Of a DNA stretch of 64,000 nt, positions 25,263 to 34,056 are shown in pieces. Under the pieces are notes generated by a model. The model made no database searches. It saw nothing but the letters and a program-made list of their open reading frames with translations, and had not been told where the DNA came from. The stretch is from the NCBI GenBank assembly GCA_004553625.1, contig SFKX01000001.1, forward strand, positions 124,001-188,000, read 5' to 3'. Numbering within the stretch: the stretch's first letter is position 1; the number at the start of each line of letters is the position of its first letter. The stretch comes from Clostridiales bacterium. Lineage in GTDB: Bacteria; Bacillota_A; Clostridia; Oscillospirales; Oscillospiraceae. Both the position numbers and the translations under genes were made by a program.

Positions 25263-26475
25263 CACATTTTCCTCCGTTCACGCTCTCCACAAGGCAGCTC
25301 GCGGAACCCTTTGAGAACCTGAGTTCCAGCCTCTCGCCGGGGCTCAGCCTGCCGGCGTCCTTCACCGCGCGGCCCCCGGCGTCCAGGGCTATCGAGTAGC
25401 CCCGGCCCAGCACCTTGAGCGGGCTGAGCGCGTCCAGCTTCGCCGCAAGGCGCGAGAATTCCTGCCGCTCCCGGCCCAGGCGCGCCGTCGCCGCCGCGTC
25501 CAGGCGGAGCCTTATCGAGTCCAGCTCCAGACGGCGCTGGTCTATGAAGCCCGTCGGGCTCTGCATCACACGCCGGGACGCCAGCTCCTCCAGGCCCTTG
25601 CGCCGCTCGCTCAGGCGGCGGTTCACGGCCTGGTCCAGCCTCGCCCGCGCCGCGGACAGCGCCTCGCGCAGCTCGGACATATCCGGCACGGCCAGCTCCG
25701 CCGCGTTCGAGGGAGTCGCCGCACGCAGGTCCGCCACGAAGTCCGCTATCGTCACATCCGGCTCGTGGCCCACCGCCGAGATGACGGGCAATTCGCTTTC
25801 GTATATCGCGCGGGCGACCCGCTCGTCGTTGAAGGCCCAGAGGTCCTCGATGGAGCCGCCGCCGCGCCCCGTTATAATGAGGTCCGCCAGCCTGTGGCGG
25901 TTCGCGTACCTGATGGCGCCGACTATCTCCGGCGGGGCCTCCACGCCCTGCACCCGCACGGGCAGCAGCAGGACCTTCGCCACGGGCCAGCGCTTGCGCA
26001 GGACCCGGATGATGTCGTGCACCGCCGCGCCCGCGGAGGAGGTGATGACCGCGATGCGCTCCGGGTAGCGCGGGATGGGCTTTTTGTGCGCCGGGTCGAA
26101 GAGGCCCTCCCTGCGCAGGCGTTCCTTGAGCTGCTCGTAGGCCAGCTGCAGGTCCCCCGCGCCCTCGGGGATGAGCTCCTCGCAGTAGAGCTGGTAGGCC
26201 CCGTCCCGCGGGTAGACCGAAACGCGGCCGCAGACCGTCACGCCCATGCCGCTCTCCGGCCGGAAGCGCAGCTTCGACGCCGCCGAGCGGAACATCACGC
26301 AGCGCAGGCTCGACTCCGCGTCCTTGAGCGTGAAGTAGTGGTGGCCGGAGGGGTAGATCTTGTAGTTTGAAAGCTCGCCCCGCACGCAGACGGAGCCGAG
26401 CGCGGGGTCGGACTCGATCAGCCCCTTTATCCTCGCGTTCAGCTCCGATACGGTGAGCGCTTCGCGCCCGGTCAT
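25255..26475 (-). CDS. xseA: Exodeoxyribonuclease VII large subunit (406 aa)
   Basis: The true start is the ATG at 26475 (TGREALTVSELNARIK); the longer frame is a shadow of nusB. An N-terminal OB-fold domain (VRGELSNYKIYPSGHHYFTLKD) is followed by the nuclease core with GRGGGSIEDLWAFND and ISAVGHEPDVTIADFVAD, then a coiled-coil C-terminus. Together with XseB it degrades single-stranded DNA. It overlaps nusB by 4 bases. Confidence 0.95.
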   Translation of the reverse strand: MTGREALTVSELNARIKGLIESDPALGSVCVRGELSNYKIYPSGHHYFTLKDAESSLRCVMFRSAASKLRFRPESGMGVTVCGRVSVYPRDGAYQLYCEELIPEGAGDLQLAYEQLKERLRREGLFDPAHKKPIPRYPERIAVITSSAGAAVHDIIRVLRKRWPVAKVLLLPVRVQGVEAPPEIVGAIRYANRHRLADLIITGRGGGSIEDLWAFNDERVARAIYESELPVISAVGHEPDVTIADFVADLRAATPSNAAELAVPDMSELREALSAARARLDQAVNRRLSERRKGLEELASRRVMQSPTGFIDQRRLELDSIRLRLDAAATARLGRERQEFSRLAAKLDALSPLKVLGRGYSIALDAGGRAVKDAGRLSPGERLELRFSKGSASCLVESVNGGKCDG

Positions 26476-26933
26476 TCCGCAGTCTCCGGAGCCAGGCCCT
26501 CGCCCCGCGCAAAGCCGCCGAGCACGCCGTTTATGAAGGCGACGGTCTCCGGCTCCTCGTAGCGCTTGGCCAGCTCCACGGCCTCGTTTATGGCGGCGCC
26601 GAGCGGCGCGTCCTCGATATAAAGCGCTTCGGCCATGGCGCAGCGCAGCACCGCCGCCGCCGTGCGCGTGATGCGCTCCGGACGCCAGCCGTGCGAATAT
26701 TTTTCGATGTAGCCGTCGAGCTCGGCGCGGCGCTCGCGGCAGAGCCCCAGCAGCCGGCTTATATATTCCAGGCTCGCGCCCTCCGGCTTTTCGGAAAAGA
26801 GCTCGTCCTCCGAGGCCAGGCTCTCGAAGTGCTCCGGCTCGAGGAAGTCCTCCAGCAGCGTCTCGGAGTCCGAGGCCGCCTGGGCGTAGATCAGCCTTAT
26901 CGCCAGTTCTCTGGCCTTCGTCCTGGTCATCAC
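26472..26933 (-). CDS. nusB: Transcription antitermination factor NusB (153 aa)
   Basis: An all-helical protein beginning MMTRTKARELAIRLIYAQ, with the conserved C-terminal VELAKRYEEPETVAFINGVLG-like segment. NusB joins NusE at boxA of rRNA leaders. It overlaps asp23 by 4 bases at its start and xseA by 4 at its end, consistent with a coupled operon. An insertion-like acidic stretch in the middle makes it slightly longer than the minimal family length. Confidence 0.93.
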   Translation of the reverse strand: MMTRTKARELAIRLIYAQAASDSETLLEDFLEPEHFESLASEDELFSEKPEGASLEYISRLLGLCRERRAELDGYIEKYSHGWRPERITRTAAAVLRCAMAEALYIEDAPLGAAINEAVELAKRYEEPETVAFINGVLGGFARGEGLAPETAE

Positions 26934-27292
26934 TTGTCAAAGGCCACGCCGGAGACGTGGACGTTCACCACGGGCGCGCCCATGCCCGTCATGGATTCGA
27001 CAGCGCCCGTCACGGCGTCCTGCACCTGCTTTGCCACGCTCACGACGTTCGAGCCGTAGCGGACCATGATGATGACGTCCACCGTGATGACCCCGTCCTT
27101 TATCTGGACCTTCACGCCCTTGGACGGGGACTTTATCCCCAGAAGCTCCGCCAGCTCCGCGCCGGCGTTGTTCACCAGCGAGGCCACGCCGTCTATCTCG
27201 TTCACGGCGGCGCGCACCATCGACACCAGGACCTCCTCCGAGATGTTGATGCTGCCCTTCTCTTCCTTGCAGGTTATATAGTTTTCGCCCAT
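26930..27292 (-). CDS. Asp23/Gls24-family envelope stress response protein (120 aa)
   Basis: The Asp23 fold is recognisable by the opening GSINISEEVLVSMVRAA and by VDVIIMVRYGSNVVSVAKQVQDAV. Members line the cytoplasmic side of the membrane in Gram-positive bacteria and are linked to envelope stress. The position directly upstream of nusB is the usual one in Clostridia. Here it is separated from spoIIIAH by a large membrane protein gene. Confidence 0.92.
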   Translation of the reverse strand: MGENYITCKEEKGSINISEEVLVSMVRAAVNEIDGVASLVNNAGAELAELLGIKSPSKGVKVQIKDGVITVDVIIMVRYGSNVVSVAKQVQDAVTGAVESMTGMGAPVVNVHVSGVAFDK

Positions 27293-27363
27293 GGCGATTA
27301 CCTCCTTACCTTAATAGCAATACAGTATACCATGTCCCCGCCTGAAAATAAAGACATTTTTCC

Positions 27364-29313
27364 TCATTTGAGCGAGTATAGCGCGAGGTCCCCGTCCGAA
27401 TACACGCAGTCGAGCTCCGCGGCGAAATATTCCTCGTCCACGGCCCAGCTGCCGCGCTCGTGGCTGCTCACCAGGAGGTAGTCTATGCCGTACTCCTGCG
27501 CGTAGAAGTCCAGCCACTCCGCGGGCTGCTCGTAGACGAGCTTCAGCGCCGCCTCCCGCGGCTGGTAGTCAAGGCCGTGGTAGTAGAGGAAGGTCCCCGC
27601 CCCGCAGACGATGCTCCTGCCCGTCAGCATGGCGATGGCGTTGTTGTGGTTCGTGGCCGTGGCGAAAACCGCGTCCGGCTCCGTGTTCTCGCTCACATAT
27701 TCCGCCAGCCGCCGCTGCTGCGCCGACACGACCTGGTAGCCGCTCTCCACCCAGCCGCCGAGGCCCAGGTGGTCGCCCGAGACGTACTCCCGCGCCAGAG
27801 TCAGCCCCCCGGAGAGAAAACAGGCCGTCAGCGTGAAGGCCGCCAGCACCGGCGCGGCCCGCCGCAGGGCGCCCTCCCTCAGCGCCGTCCAGACCTTTGC
27901 CATGAACTCCGCCGTGAGTCCGCACATGAGCGCGTAGGAGACGAAGATGAGCTTGTTGTTGTCATATAAGTTCGGCTGGAACACCACCAGCTCGCAGATG
28001 AGCCAGAGCAGTGCCCCTCCCGCGAAGAACAGGCGGCTCTCCCGCCGCGCGCAGGCCAGCGCCGGCGGCATCAGCAGGAAGATGAGGCCCATGTTCTTCA
28101 CATAGAACCAGAGCCAGGAGTCCTTGTCGTTCACCCAGTTCCAGTGCAGACGCAGGAAGCTGCCGGAGGCCGCCTGCTTGAAGGTGAAGCACAGCAGCTG
28201 AGGCGCCGCCAGCGCCGCGGCGATGAGCCCGTAGCACAAAAACAGGCGCAGCCCGCCGCGCAGGCTCAGGCAGTTGGCGATGAGCAGGACGAGCGAGATG
28301 ACCCCCAGCGCCAGGAAGGAGTGGGTGTGTACCAGCGGCAGGCAGCCCGCCAGCACGCCCAGGGGCAGGAAAAGCCTGTGCTCGTCCAGTATCGCCGCGC
28401 GGTAGAGCAGGTGCAGGCAGGGGAAGAGCAGCGCCCAGCCGAAGAGCGTCGCCCGCTGCGGTACCAGCATGTCCGCGATTGGGTTCACCCAGTAGATGCC
28501 CTTGTCCGTGTAGTTGGTGGGAGTGGTGTAGAATCCGCTCAGGATCTGGGATATGCCCCCGCCCCCGGCCTCGGAGAGGTCGAAGAAATAGGCAAAGCCG
28601 AAGCCGCCGCCCACGAAGAAGAGATAGAGCGCCAGCGTCGCCGCGCCGCCCCGGCCCAGCCAGACCTCGAAGAGCAGATAGGCCCCCGCGACGACCAGCA
28701 GGTAGGCGTACATCGCCGGCAGCAGCGCCGAAAAGCGCAGGCCCGCGCCCAGCGTGTAGAAGGTGGAGCTGACGCTGTCGCAGAGGAAGGGGTAGCCTAT
28801 GGCCGTCCCGGGCAGGAGCGAATACTCCGGCGGGAAGCTCTGCTGCACGGAGATGCTGCTGATTATGCCGAGGTGCATACACATATCCCCGTAGGTGCTC
28901 TGGCCCGAGTGGAGCGAGCCGTCCGAGGCCGGGACGATCACGTGGTTCAGCATCAGCACCCAGCCGATGAGCACGAGCGGCAGTATGCTGAGGAGAAAGC
29001 GCCGCTCCCCGGCGAGGCTCAGGCGGGGCCGCCCGCCCAGGCGCAGGCAGACCGCGCCCAGGATGAGCGCCAGCGCCAGCGCCGCCAGCTGCGCCCAAAT
29101 GTCGAAGCTGCCCGAGATGAAGGCAAAGAGCGCCGGGAACCACATCAGCATCACGAGCCCGGCGACAAGCCCCAGCCAGAGCCGGAGCACCGGCCTGTCC
29201 CCACGGAAAACAAGCCCCGAGACGCACACTCCCGAGGCCGCGAATACGAGCAGATATAGAAGGGCTGCAAACTCCAAGTCACTGTCCCCCTTGCGCGGCG
29301 GTATCATGGGCAT
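27364..29313 (-). CDS. Large polytopic membrane protein, possibly GT-C glycosyltransferase-like (649 aa)
   Basis: About 12-14 hydrophobic segments fill residues 15-520, followed by a hydrophilic C-terminal domain of roughly 125 residues. A conserved-looking extracytoplasmic loop near residue 140 contains YGDMCMHLGI, and a later loop reads FQPNLYDNNKLI. This layout resembles GT-C-fold membrane glycosyltransferases, but I do not recognise the family and no catalytic motif is certain. The ATG follows GGAGGTGGTATA. It starts 37 bases after spoIIIAH, so it may be expressed in the sporulation mother cell. Confidence 0.7.
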   Translation of the reverse strand: MPMIPPRKGDSDLEFAALLYLLVFAASGVCVSGLVFRGDRPVLRLWLGLVAGLVMLMWFPALFAFISGSFDIWAQLAALALALILGAVCLRLGGRPRLSLAGERRFLLSILPLVLIGWVLMLNHVIVPASDGSLHSGQSTYGDMCMHLGIISSISVQQSFPPEYSLLPGTAIGYPFLCDSVSSTFYTLGAGLRFSALLPAMYAYLLVVAGAYLLFEVWLGRGGAATLALYLFFVGGGFGFAYFFDLSEAGGGGISQILSGFYTTPTNYTDKGIYWVNPIADMLVPQRATLFGWALLFPCLHLLYRAAILDEHRLFLPLGVLAGCLPLVHTHSFLALGVISLVLLIANCLSLRGGLRLFLCYGLIAAALAAPQLLCFTFKQAASGSFLRLHWNWVNDKDSWLWFYVKNMGLIFLLMPPALACARRESRLFFAGGALLWLICELVVFQPNLYDNNKLIFVSYALMCGLTAEFMAKVWTALREGALRRAAPVLAAFTLTACFLSGGLTLAREYVSGDHLGLGGWVESGYQVVSAQQRRLAEYVSENTEPDAVFATATNHNNAIAMLTGRSIVCGAGTFLYYHGLDYQPREAALKLVYEQPAEWLDFYAQEYGIDYLLVSSHERGSWAVDEEYFAAELDCVYSDGDLALYSLK

Positions 29314-29350
29314 TATACCACCTCCGCCGCGCGGGGGGAACAGCTTATTT

Positions 29351-30025
29351 TCAGGTCTGCGGCGTGGTCGAGGCCTGCGGTGCGGGCGAAGTCTCCGTCA
29401 GGGTCTCGCTGTCCTCCGCCCCGGCCGAGCCGGTATCGGTCTCGCCCTCGCCCGTACCCGCGGACGGGCTGCCCGAGCGTATCTCGATGACGTTCAGCTG
29501 GTCGGCCGTGTAGCCCGCGCTGGTCACGGCCTCGGTTATCCTCGCCGCCGCCGCGGCCGAAAGCCCCTCCGCAGGCGCCGGGACCGCCACCGTCACGCCG
29601 TCCTCGGATATGTACACCACGCAGTCGGAAAAGTCCTTCGCTATGAGCGTGTTCTCCAGCTGCGTCTCCAGCATGGACCAGTTCGCCATGGCCGCTATCG
29701 CGTTCATCGCGCTGTCTATCGTCTCCTGGGACGCGCTCTCGGAGCTCGCCGCCGTCTCGAGCAGGCTCAGGGCCTCGTCCCTCGAGGTCTGCCGCGTCAG
29801 CCTCGCCTGGGCGAAGTAGTCGGAGGCAGGCTCCGCGTCCGTCTCCCCGCCCAGCGAGGTCATCTTCTCGTCCTCGGCCTTCACCATGGCCGGGTCTGCC
29901 GCGCCCCAGCTGTTGTTGTACGACCAGTTCAGATACACCGCCGCGCACACAAACAGCAGCACCGCCGCAATGATGATGTTCCGTTTTACCTTTTTCACGT
30001 TCCTTGCCTCCTGTTTTTCAGCCAT
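29351..30025 (-). CDS. spoIIIAH: Stage III sporulation protein AH (224 aa)
   Basis: A short basic N-terminus precedes one membrane segment (about residues 16-34), then an extracellular domain with a YscJ/FliF-like ring-building fold at about residues 105-175 (TIDSAMNAIAAMANW ... VTSAGYTADQLNVIEI). SpoIIIAH in the mother cell pairs with SpoIIQ from the forespore to form the channel across the intermembrane space. The C-terminal 45 residues are a low-complexity Ser/Thr/Glu/Gly-rich tail. Confidence 0.9.
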   Translation of the reverse strand: MAEKQEARNVKKVKRNIIIAAVLLFVCAAVYLNWSYNNSWGAADPAMVKAEDEKMTSLGGETDAEPASDYFAQARLTRQTSRDEALSLLETAASSESASQETIDSAMNAIAAMANWSMLETQLENTLIAKDFSDCVVYISEDGVTVAVPAPAEGLSAAAAARITEAVTSAGYTADQLNVIEIRSGSPSAGTGEGETDTGSAGAEDSETLTETSPAPQASTTPQT

Positions 30026-30026
30026 A

Positions 30027-30347
30027 TTACCGCTCCATGCCCAGAACTTCTATTCTGTCGCTGCCGAGGCCCGTGTAGGCGGACACCGCTTTTACGACGT
30101 CCAGGCGCACCCGGGCGCTCGAAGCGCCCTCGCACACCACCGCCACGCCCTCGTCAGAGTACAGCACGCTCACGCGGCCCGCGCCCTCTATCTCGCTGAG
30201 GACCGTCTCCAGCCGCGCCTCCCGCTCCGTCCGGCCCGAGTCCGGGTCCCCGCCCCCGCCCGTCGGCCAGAGCAGCAGGCCCAGGCCGAGCACCAGAAGA
30301 AGCAGCAGGTATTTATATTTCGCGGCCCTCTCCCATATGCCCGCCAT
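30027..30347 (-). CDS. spoIIIAG: Stage III sporulation protein AG, short form (106 aa)
   Basis: One N-terminal membrane segment (about residues 12-27) is followed by a single ring-building-motif domain (ETVLSEIEGAGRVSVLYSDEGVAVVCEG ... VKAVSAYTGLGSDRIEVL pattern, given in part). SpoIIIAG forms the large ring of the feeding-tube channel. Typical homologues are near 190-230 residues with an extra loop inside the domain; this one is about half that length, yet the core seems complete. Position between AF and AH confirms identity. Confidence 0.85.
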   Translation of the reverse strand: MAGIWERAAKYKYLLLLLVLGLGLLLWPTGGGGDPDSGRTEREARLETVLSEIEGAGRVSVLYSDEGVAVVCEGASSARVRLDVVKAVSAYTGLGSDRIEVLGMER

Positions 30348-30827
30348 CTACTCCGCCTCCCAGCTCTGGCGCTCCGCAGGGATGCCCAGCTCCGCCTCGA
30401 TGAGCCGCTCCAGCTCCGCCCTGCCCGACTCCGGCCCGCCGAGCCGCGCCTCCCAGGGATACCAGAAGCCCTCGTCAGACCAGCGCGCCGTCACCTCCGC
30501 CCGGAGCCCGTCAAGGCCGAGCTGCGCCGCTTTGTCCAATATATATGCCTCGCACTCGCTCTCTATGATAGTCCTGTTGAGCCTGTCCGCAGACTCCGCT
30601 GCGGACTCCGCCTGGCGGCGCGCGGCCTCGGAATAGCGGGCCATCGCCTTCGGCAGGGCCTCCGTATCCAGGGCCGCGACGGGCGAGAGCAGCGCCGCCG
30701 CCATCACCACCCCGCAGGCCGCCCTCAGCACGCGCTTGGGCCGCCCCTCCGGGCAGAGCGCCGTCGCCAGCGCGCAGAATACCGCCGCGCCCACCAGGGC
30801 TCGTATCCAGTTCGTTACGAGTTCCAC
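30348..30827 (-). CDS. spoIIIAF: Stage III sporulation protein AF (159 aa)
   Basis: The product begins with a GTG-started ELVTNWIRALVGAAVF, giving two membrane helices in the first 55 residues, and then a soluble domain with LIEAELGIP near the end, as in SpoIIIAF. The longer overlapping frame is a shadow of spoIIIAE. A G-rich ribosome site (GGGGGAACGAGG) precedes the GTG. It stops 1 base before spoIIIAG. Confidence 0.88.
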   Translation of the reverse strand: MELVTNWIRALVGAAVFCALATALCPEGRPKRVLRAACGVVMAAALLSPVAALDTEALPKAMARYSEAARRQAESAAESADRLNRTIIESECEAYILDKAAQLGLDGLRAEVTARWSDEGFWYPWEARLGGPESGRAELERLIEAELGIPAERQSWEAE

Positions 30828-30856
30828 GCCTCGTTCCCCCTTTCCGCCCTCCGCGC

Positions 30857-31951
30857 TCAGCCCGCGACGGCCTTGGTCACGGAGATTATGGAGATGAACA
30901 GCATCAGCGCGCAGGCGCCCACGATGCCCAGGACCATCCCGAACACCCCGCCCAGCTCGGAGACGAGCCCGGCTATGCGCTTGTCCGCAAAGGCGGCGCA
31001 GAGCGCCGCGGCCGCCTTGTAGAACAGATAGCGCAGCGCCGCGGACAAAAAGGGCGCCAGGCAGACGCAGGCCGCCGCCACCAGACCGAAGGCGCCCGCC
31101 GCGTTCCGCAAAAGGCCAGCGCCCGCCACCACCGTCGAGGCCGCGTCCGAGATCATGCCGCCCACCACGGGCAGCGCCGTCGATATGGCCGTCTTGGCGG
31201 CCTTGGCCGTTACGGCGTCCGCCGCGCCCGTCACCGCCCCGCTGATGCCCAGCCAGGCCGTAAAGCCCGTCATCACCAGCGCCGTCGCCAGGCCCGTGAA
31301 CTTTGAGATGAGCTTCGAGGCGCCCTCCAGCGCGGGGTTGTCCAGCGCCGCCGAGGCCGTCCGCACGCCTATGCTCACATAGCACAGGGGCAGGAGCAGT
31401 TTCTGCGCCGCGCCCATCAGTATGTCCATGCACAGGGCAGTGGCCGCGTACTTCGCCGCCGCGCTCGTCACCGCGCCGCCCGCCGCGGCCGCGGCCGTCA
31501 GGCAGGGCAGCAGCGCGTGGGAGAAGTCCAGCAGCTCGCCCAGGGCCGCCTTGGCCGCGCTTATGCAGCCCCCGGCGTCCGCAAAGGCCAGGCCGGACAC
31601 CGCCAGGCAGCCCGCAAGGCCCACATAGCGCGCCGCCGCGCCGTCCGCAAAGGCCCCCGCCAGCGTACAAAGGAGCGCCACGGCCACCAGCTTCAGCGCA
31701 GCCTCCGCCGCCTCGCGCCAGTAGCCGCGCAGGCCCTCCAGCGCCGCGTCCAGCAGCTTCGAGAGCATTCCCTCCGGCTCCACGGCGTCCATGATGCCCA
31801 GGTCCCCCAGCGTCTCCCGCGCCGCCTCCGGAGCGGCGGACTCCGCCGCGGACATGCCGAGGTCGCCGTAGAGCTCCTCCTGCGCCGCCGAGGCCAGGAC
31901 CGGCGCCGTCAGCGCCAACGCGGCCAGCAGGATGCAGACGAGCGCCCTCAT
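30857..31951 (-). CDS. spoIIIAE: Stage III sporulation protein AE (364 aa)
   Basis: A signal peptide (residues 1-24, cleavage likely after ASA) leads into a short extracellular segment and then about seven to eight membrane helices with small-residue-rich sequence, the usual SpoIIIAE topology. The ATG at 31951 overlaps the spoIIIAD stop by 4 bases. It is the main polytopic component of the mother-cell SpoIIIA channel. Confidence 0.9.
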   Translation of the reverse strand: MRALVCILLAALALTAPVLASAAQEELYGDLGMSAAESAAPEAARETLGDLGIMDAVEPEGMLSKLLDAALEGLRGYWREAAEAALKLVAVALLCTLAGAFADGAAARYVGLAGCLAVSGLAFADAGGCISAAKAALGELLDFSHALLPCLTAAAAAGGAVTSAAAKYAATALCMDILMGAAQKLLLPLCYVSIGVRTASAALDNPALEGASKLISKFTGLATALVMTGFTAWLGISGAVTGAADAVTAKAAKTAISTALPVVGGMISDAASTVVAGAGLLRNAAGAFGLVAAACVCLAPFLSAALRYLFYKAAAALCAAFADKRIAGLVSELGGVFGMVLGIVGACALMLFISIISVTKAVAG

Positions 31952-32334
31952 ACCAGGCCCTCCACCGTGTCCAGGAGCGCGGAGATCAGCGGCAGGGCGC
32001 AGACCAGCGCCGCAGCCGCGCCCGCCAGCTCCACAGCCGAGGCCAGCTGGCTGCTGCCCGCGTCCCGGCAGGCCTCCGAGCCCAGCGCGCAGACTATGCC
32101 TATCCCCACGCACTTCACCACGGGCGTGAACAGCGCCGGGGACAGGCCGGAGAGCTCCCGCGCCCGCGCCGCCGCCGCGGCCAGCTCGTCCGCCAGGCCC
32201 AGCACCGCCATGAGTATCGCCGCCGCTGCCGCAAGGCCCAGGCAGACGGAGAGTTCCGCGTTCGACTTTTTGAGCAGCAGCGCCATGAGCGCCGCGCAGA
32301 TGCCGGCCGCGACCGCCTTTGCCGCCAGCTCCAT
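31948..32334 (-). CDS. spoIIIAD: Stage III sporulation protein AD (128 aa)
   Basis: A four-helix membrane protein; the segment KCVGIGIVCALGSEACRDAG before the last helix is the conserved SpoIIIAC/AD motif. It follows spoIIIAC by 1 base and overlaps spoIIIAE by 4. Confidence 0.92.
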   Translation of the reverse strand: MELAAKAVAAGICAALMALLLKKSNAELSVCLGLAAAAAILMAVLGLADELAAAAARARELSGLSPALFTPVVKCVGIGIVCALGSEACRDAGSSQLASAVELAGAAAALVCALPLISALLDTVEGLV

Positions 32335-32335
32335 C

Positions 32336-32530
32336 TCAGAACAAAAACAGGCTCTTTATGAGCCCGAAGAGCTCGCTTATCTTCTGCACCACCAGCACCA
32401 GCACGATGACAAGCCCCGTTATCGTAACCATGAGCGCCTGCTCCTCGCGGCCGGAGCGCGTGAGCAGTATGTTCAGCACCGCGACGAGGATGCCCACCGC
32501 CGCGACCTTGAAGATGAGTTCGACCTCCAT
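32336..32530 (-). CDS. spoIIIAC: Stage III sporulation protein AC (64 aa)
   Basis: A two-helix membrane protein starting MEVELIFKVAAVGI. The ATG at 32530 gives the usual family length and sits 9 bases after AAAGG; a GTG three codons earlier is less likely. The C-terminal helix ends in GLIKSLFLF. Confidence 0.92.
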   Translation of the reverse strand: MEVELIFKVAAVGILVAVLNILLTRSGREEQALMVTITGLVIVLVLVVQKISELFGLIKSLFLF

Positions 32531-32548
32531 TTGCCGCACCCTTTCCTT

Positions 32549-33052
32549 TCAGTACAGGACTATCGCCAGTATGATCCCGCCCCCGGCGGCGAGCCCGGCC
32601 CGGAGCTTGCCCATGACCCGGGCCTCCTCCGCGGCGTTTTGGGCCTCGCGGCGAAGCTCCGCCTCGCAGGCGCTTATCGCCGCGGCCTGCTCCGCGGCTC
32701 CGTATCGGCCCAGGCTGCCGCCCAGGTTCAAAAGCGCCGCGCGCGCCGGGTCGGAGAGGTCCAAAAGCTCCAGCGCCGCGGCCCAGATCTCCCCGAACTC
32801 CGCGCCTCCCAGGTTCTCCAGGCCCGCGCAGACCGCCGCGTAAAAGCTCCGCGCCGTCTCCGGTCCGTGCCGCGCCAGCCGCTCCGCCGCCTCCGGCAGC
32901 GGCGCCAGCCGCGAGACTATCTCCCCGCGCAAAAGCTCCAGGCCCGCGGCCAGGTCCGCCGTCAGGCGCGCGCGCCGCCGGAGCCTCAGCGCCTCCGCGA
33001 GCCCCATGCCCGCGCTCGCCAGCACCAGGGCCAGCGCGCCGATGAGTTTCAT
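32549..33052 (-). CDS. spoIIIAB: Stage III sporulation protein AB (167 aa)
   Basis: Membrane helices lie at both ends (residues 1-20 and about 150-167) and a helical soluble domain lies between, with GLELLRGEI near residue 37 as in other SpoIIIAB proteins. The ATG at 33052 overlaps the spoIIIAA stop by 4 bases; the longer frame is an artefact. The fold resembles type II secretion GspF-like proteins, and it works with the SpoIIIAA ATPase. Confidence 0.9.
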   Translation of the reverse strand: MKLIGALALVLASAGMGLAEALRLRRRARLTADLAAGLELLRGEIVSRLAPLPEAAERLARHGPETARSFYAAVCAGLENLGGAEFGEIWAAALELLDLSDPARAALLNLGGSLGRYGAAEQAAAISACEAELRREAQNAAEEARVMGKLRAGLAAGGGIILAIVLY

Positions 33053-33939
33053 CCGCCCAGCTCCTCCAATCTGTAGCGCCTGCGCCCCGCCCGCCGCTCG
33101 ATGAGCACCGCCGCGCGGAACACCCGATCCTCCAGCAGCGGCCGGTACACCGGCCTCGACGCCAGCTCCCGCAGGCTCCCCGCGTGCGCCGTCGCCAGCA
33201 GCTTCACCCCGCAGCCCGAGGCTGAGCGCGCCGCCTCCACGTCCGCCGGGGTCGTTATCTCGTCCATCGCCAAAAGCTGCGGCGTCATCGCCCTTATCAG
33301 CATCGCCGCGGCCTCCGGCTTCGGCGCGCCCGTCATGACGTCCGTGCAGGGCCCCACGTCGAAGAGCGGCGCGCCCTCCCAGACCCCCGCGATCTCCGCG
33401 CGCTCGTCTATGAGCGAAACGCGCCGCCCGCCCTCCGAGATGAGCCGCACGAGCTCGCGCAGGAGCGTCGTCTTGCCCGCGCCCGGCGGCGATACCAGCA
33501 GCGTGTCCGGCAGGCCCAGCTCCAGCAGCCCGGCATAGACCTCCTCCGCACAGCCCCGGTGCTGACGCGGTATGCGCACGCTCAGGGAGGAGAGCCGCCG
33601 TATCGAGCGGACGCCGCCCTCGCGCACCACCGTCTCGCCGCAGAGCCCCACGCGGCAGCCTCCCCGCACCGTCACAAAACCCGAGGCCACGCACTCGAGC
33701 GCCGTGTGCGCCGAGGCGCGGGTGGCGTTCTCGAGCACGGTGTCCAGGTCCCGCGGCAGGACCGCCCTCTGCCCGAAGGGGGACTCCCCCTCCGCCAGCA
33801 GCAGCGCCGGACGCCTGCCCGAGCGCAGGCGCAGCTCCTCCGCCGAGGCGCGCGCCTCCGCCGGCAGCGAAAGCGCCGCCTGCCTAATATCCTGCGGCAG
33901 CAGCGCCGCCGCGTTTTCAAAGCCTTCGCCTTCTCTCAT
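33049..33939 (-). CDS. spoIIIAA: Stage III sporulation protein AA, ATPase (296 aa)
   Basis: A RecA-type secretion ATPase with Walker A SPPGAGKTTLL near residue 158, a Walker B-like LLAMDEI and an N-terminal domain with RLRSGRRP. It powers the SpoIIIA-SpoIIQ channel in the engulfed sporangium. It is the first gene of the eight-gene operon. No Shine-Dalgarno site precedes the only plausible ATG; a sigma-E-like -10 (CATAGATT) lies just upstream, which would make a very short leader. Confidence 0.92.
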   Translation of the reverse strand: MREGEGFENAAALLPQDIRQAALSLPAEARASAEELRLRSGRRPALLLAEGESPFGQRAVLPRDLDTVLENATRASAHTALECVASGFVTVRGGCRVGLCGETVVREGGVRSIRRLSSLSVRIPRQHRGCAEEVYAGLLELGLPDTLLVSPPGAGKTTLLRELVRLISEGGRRVSLIDERAEIAGVWEGAPLFDVGPCTDVMTGAPKPEAAAMLIRAMTPQLLAMDEITTPADVEAARSASGCGVKLLATAHAGSLRELASRPVYRPLLEDRVFRAAVLIERRAGRRRYRLEELGG

Positions 33940-33995
33940 GTGGACAATCTATGCCCGCGCCCCCGGCCTTAGACCACAAACCCTCGTCCCGGCTC

Positions 33996-34024
33996 TTGCA
34001 TGTTCGGGTAAAAGGTGGTAGAAT
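33996..34024 (+). promoter_or_regulatory. Promoter of the 157-aa membrane protein gene
   Basis: TTGCAT (33996-34001), a 17-base spacer and TAGAAT (34019-34024) lie 33 bases upstream of the ATG at 34057, in the divergent gap with spoIIIAA. Confidence 0.7.
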
Positions 34025-34056
34025 ATTGGAAGTCGTTTTTTGGGAGGTCCTGTACC

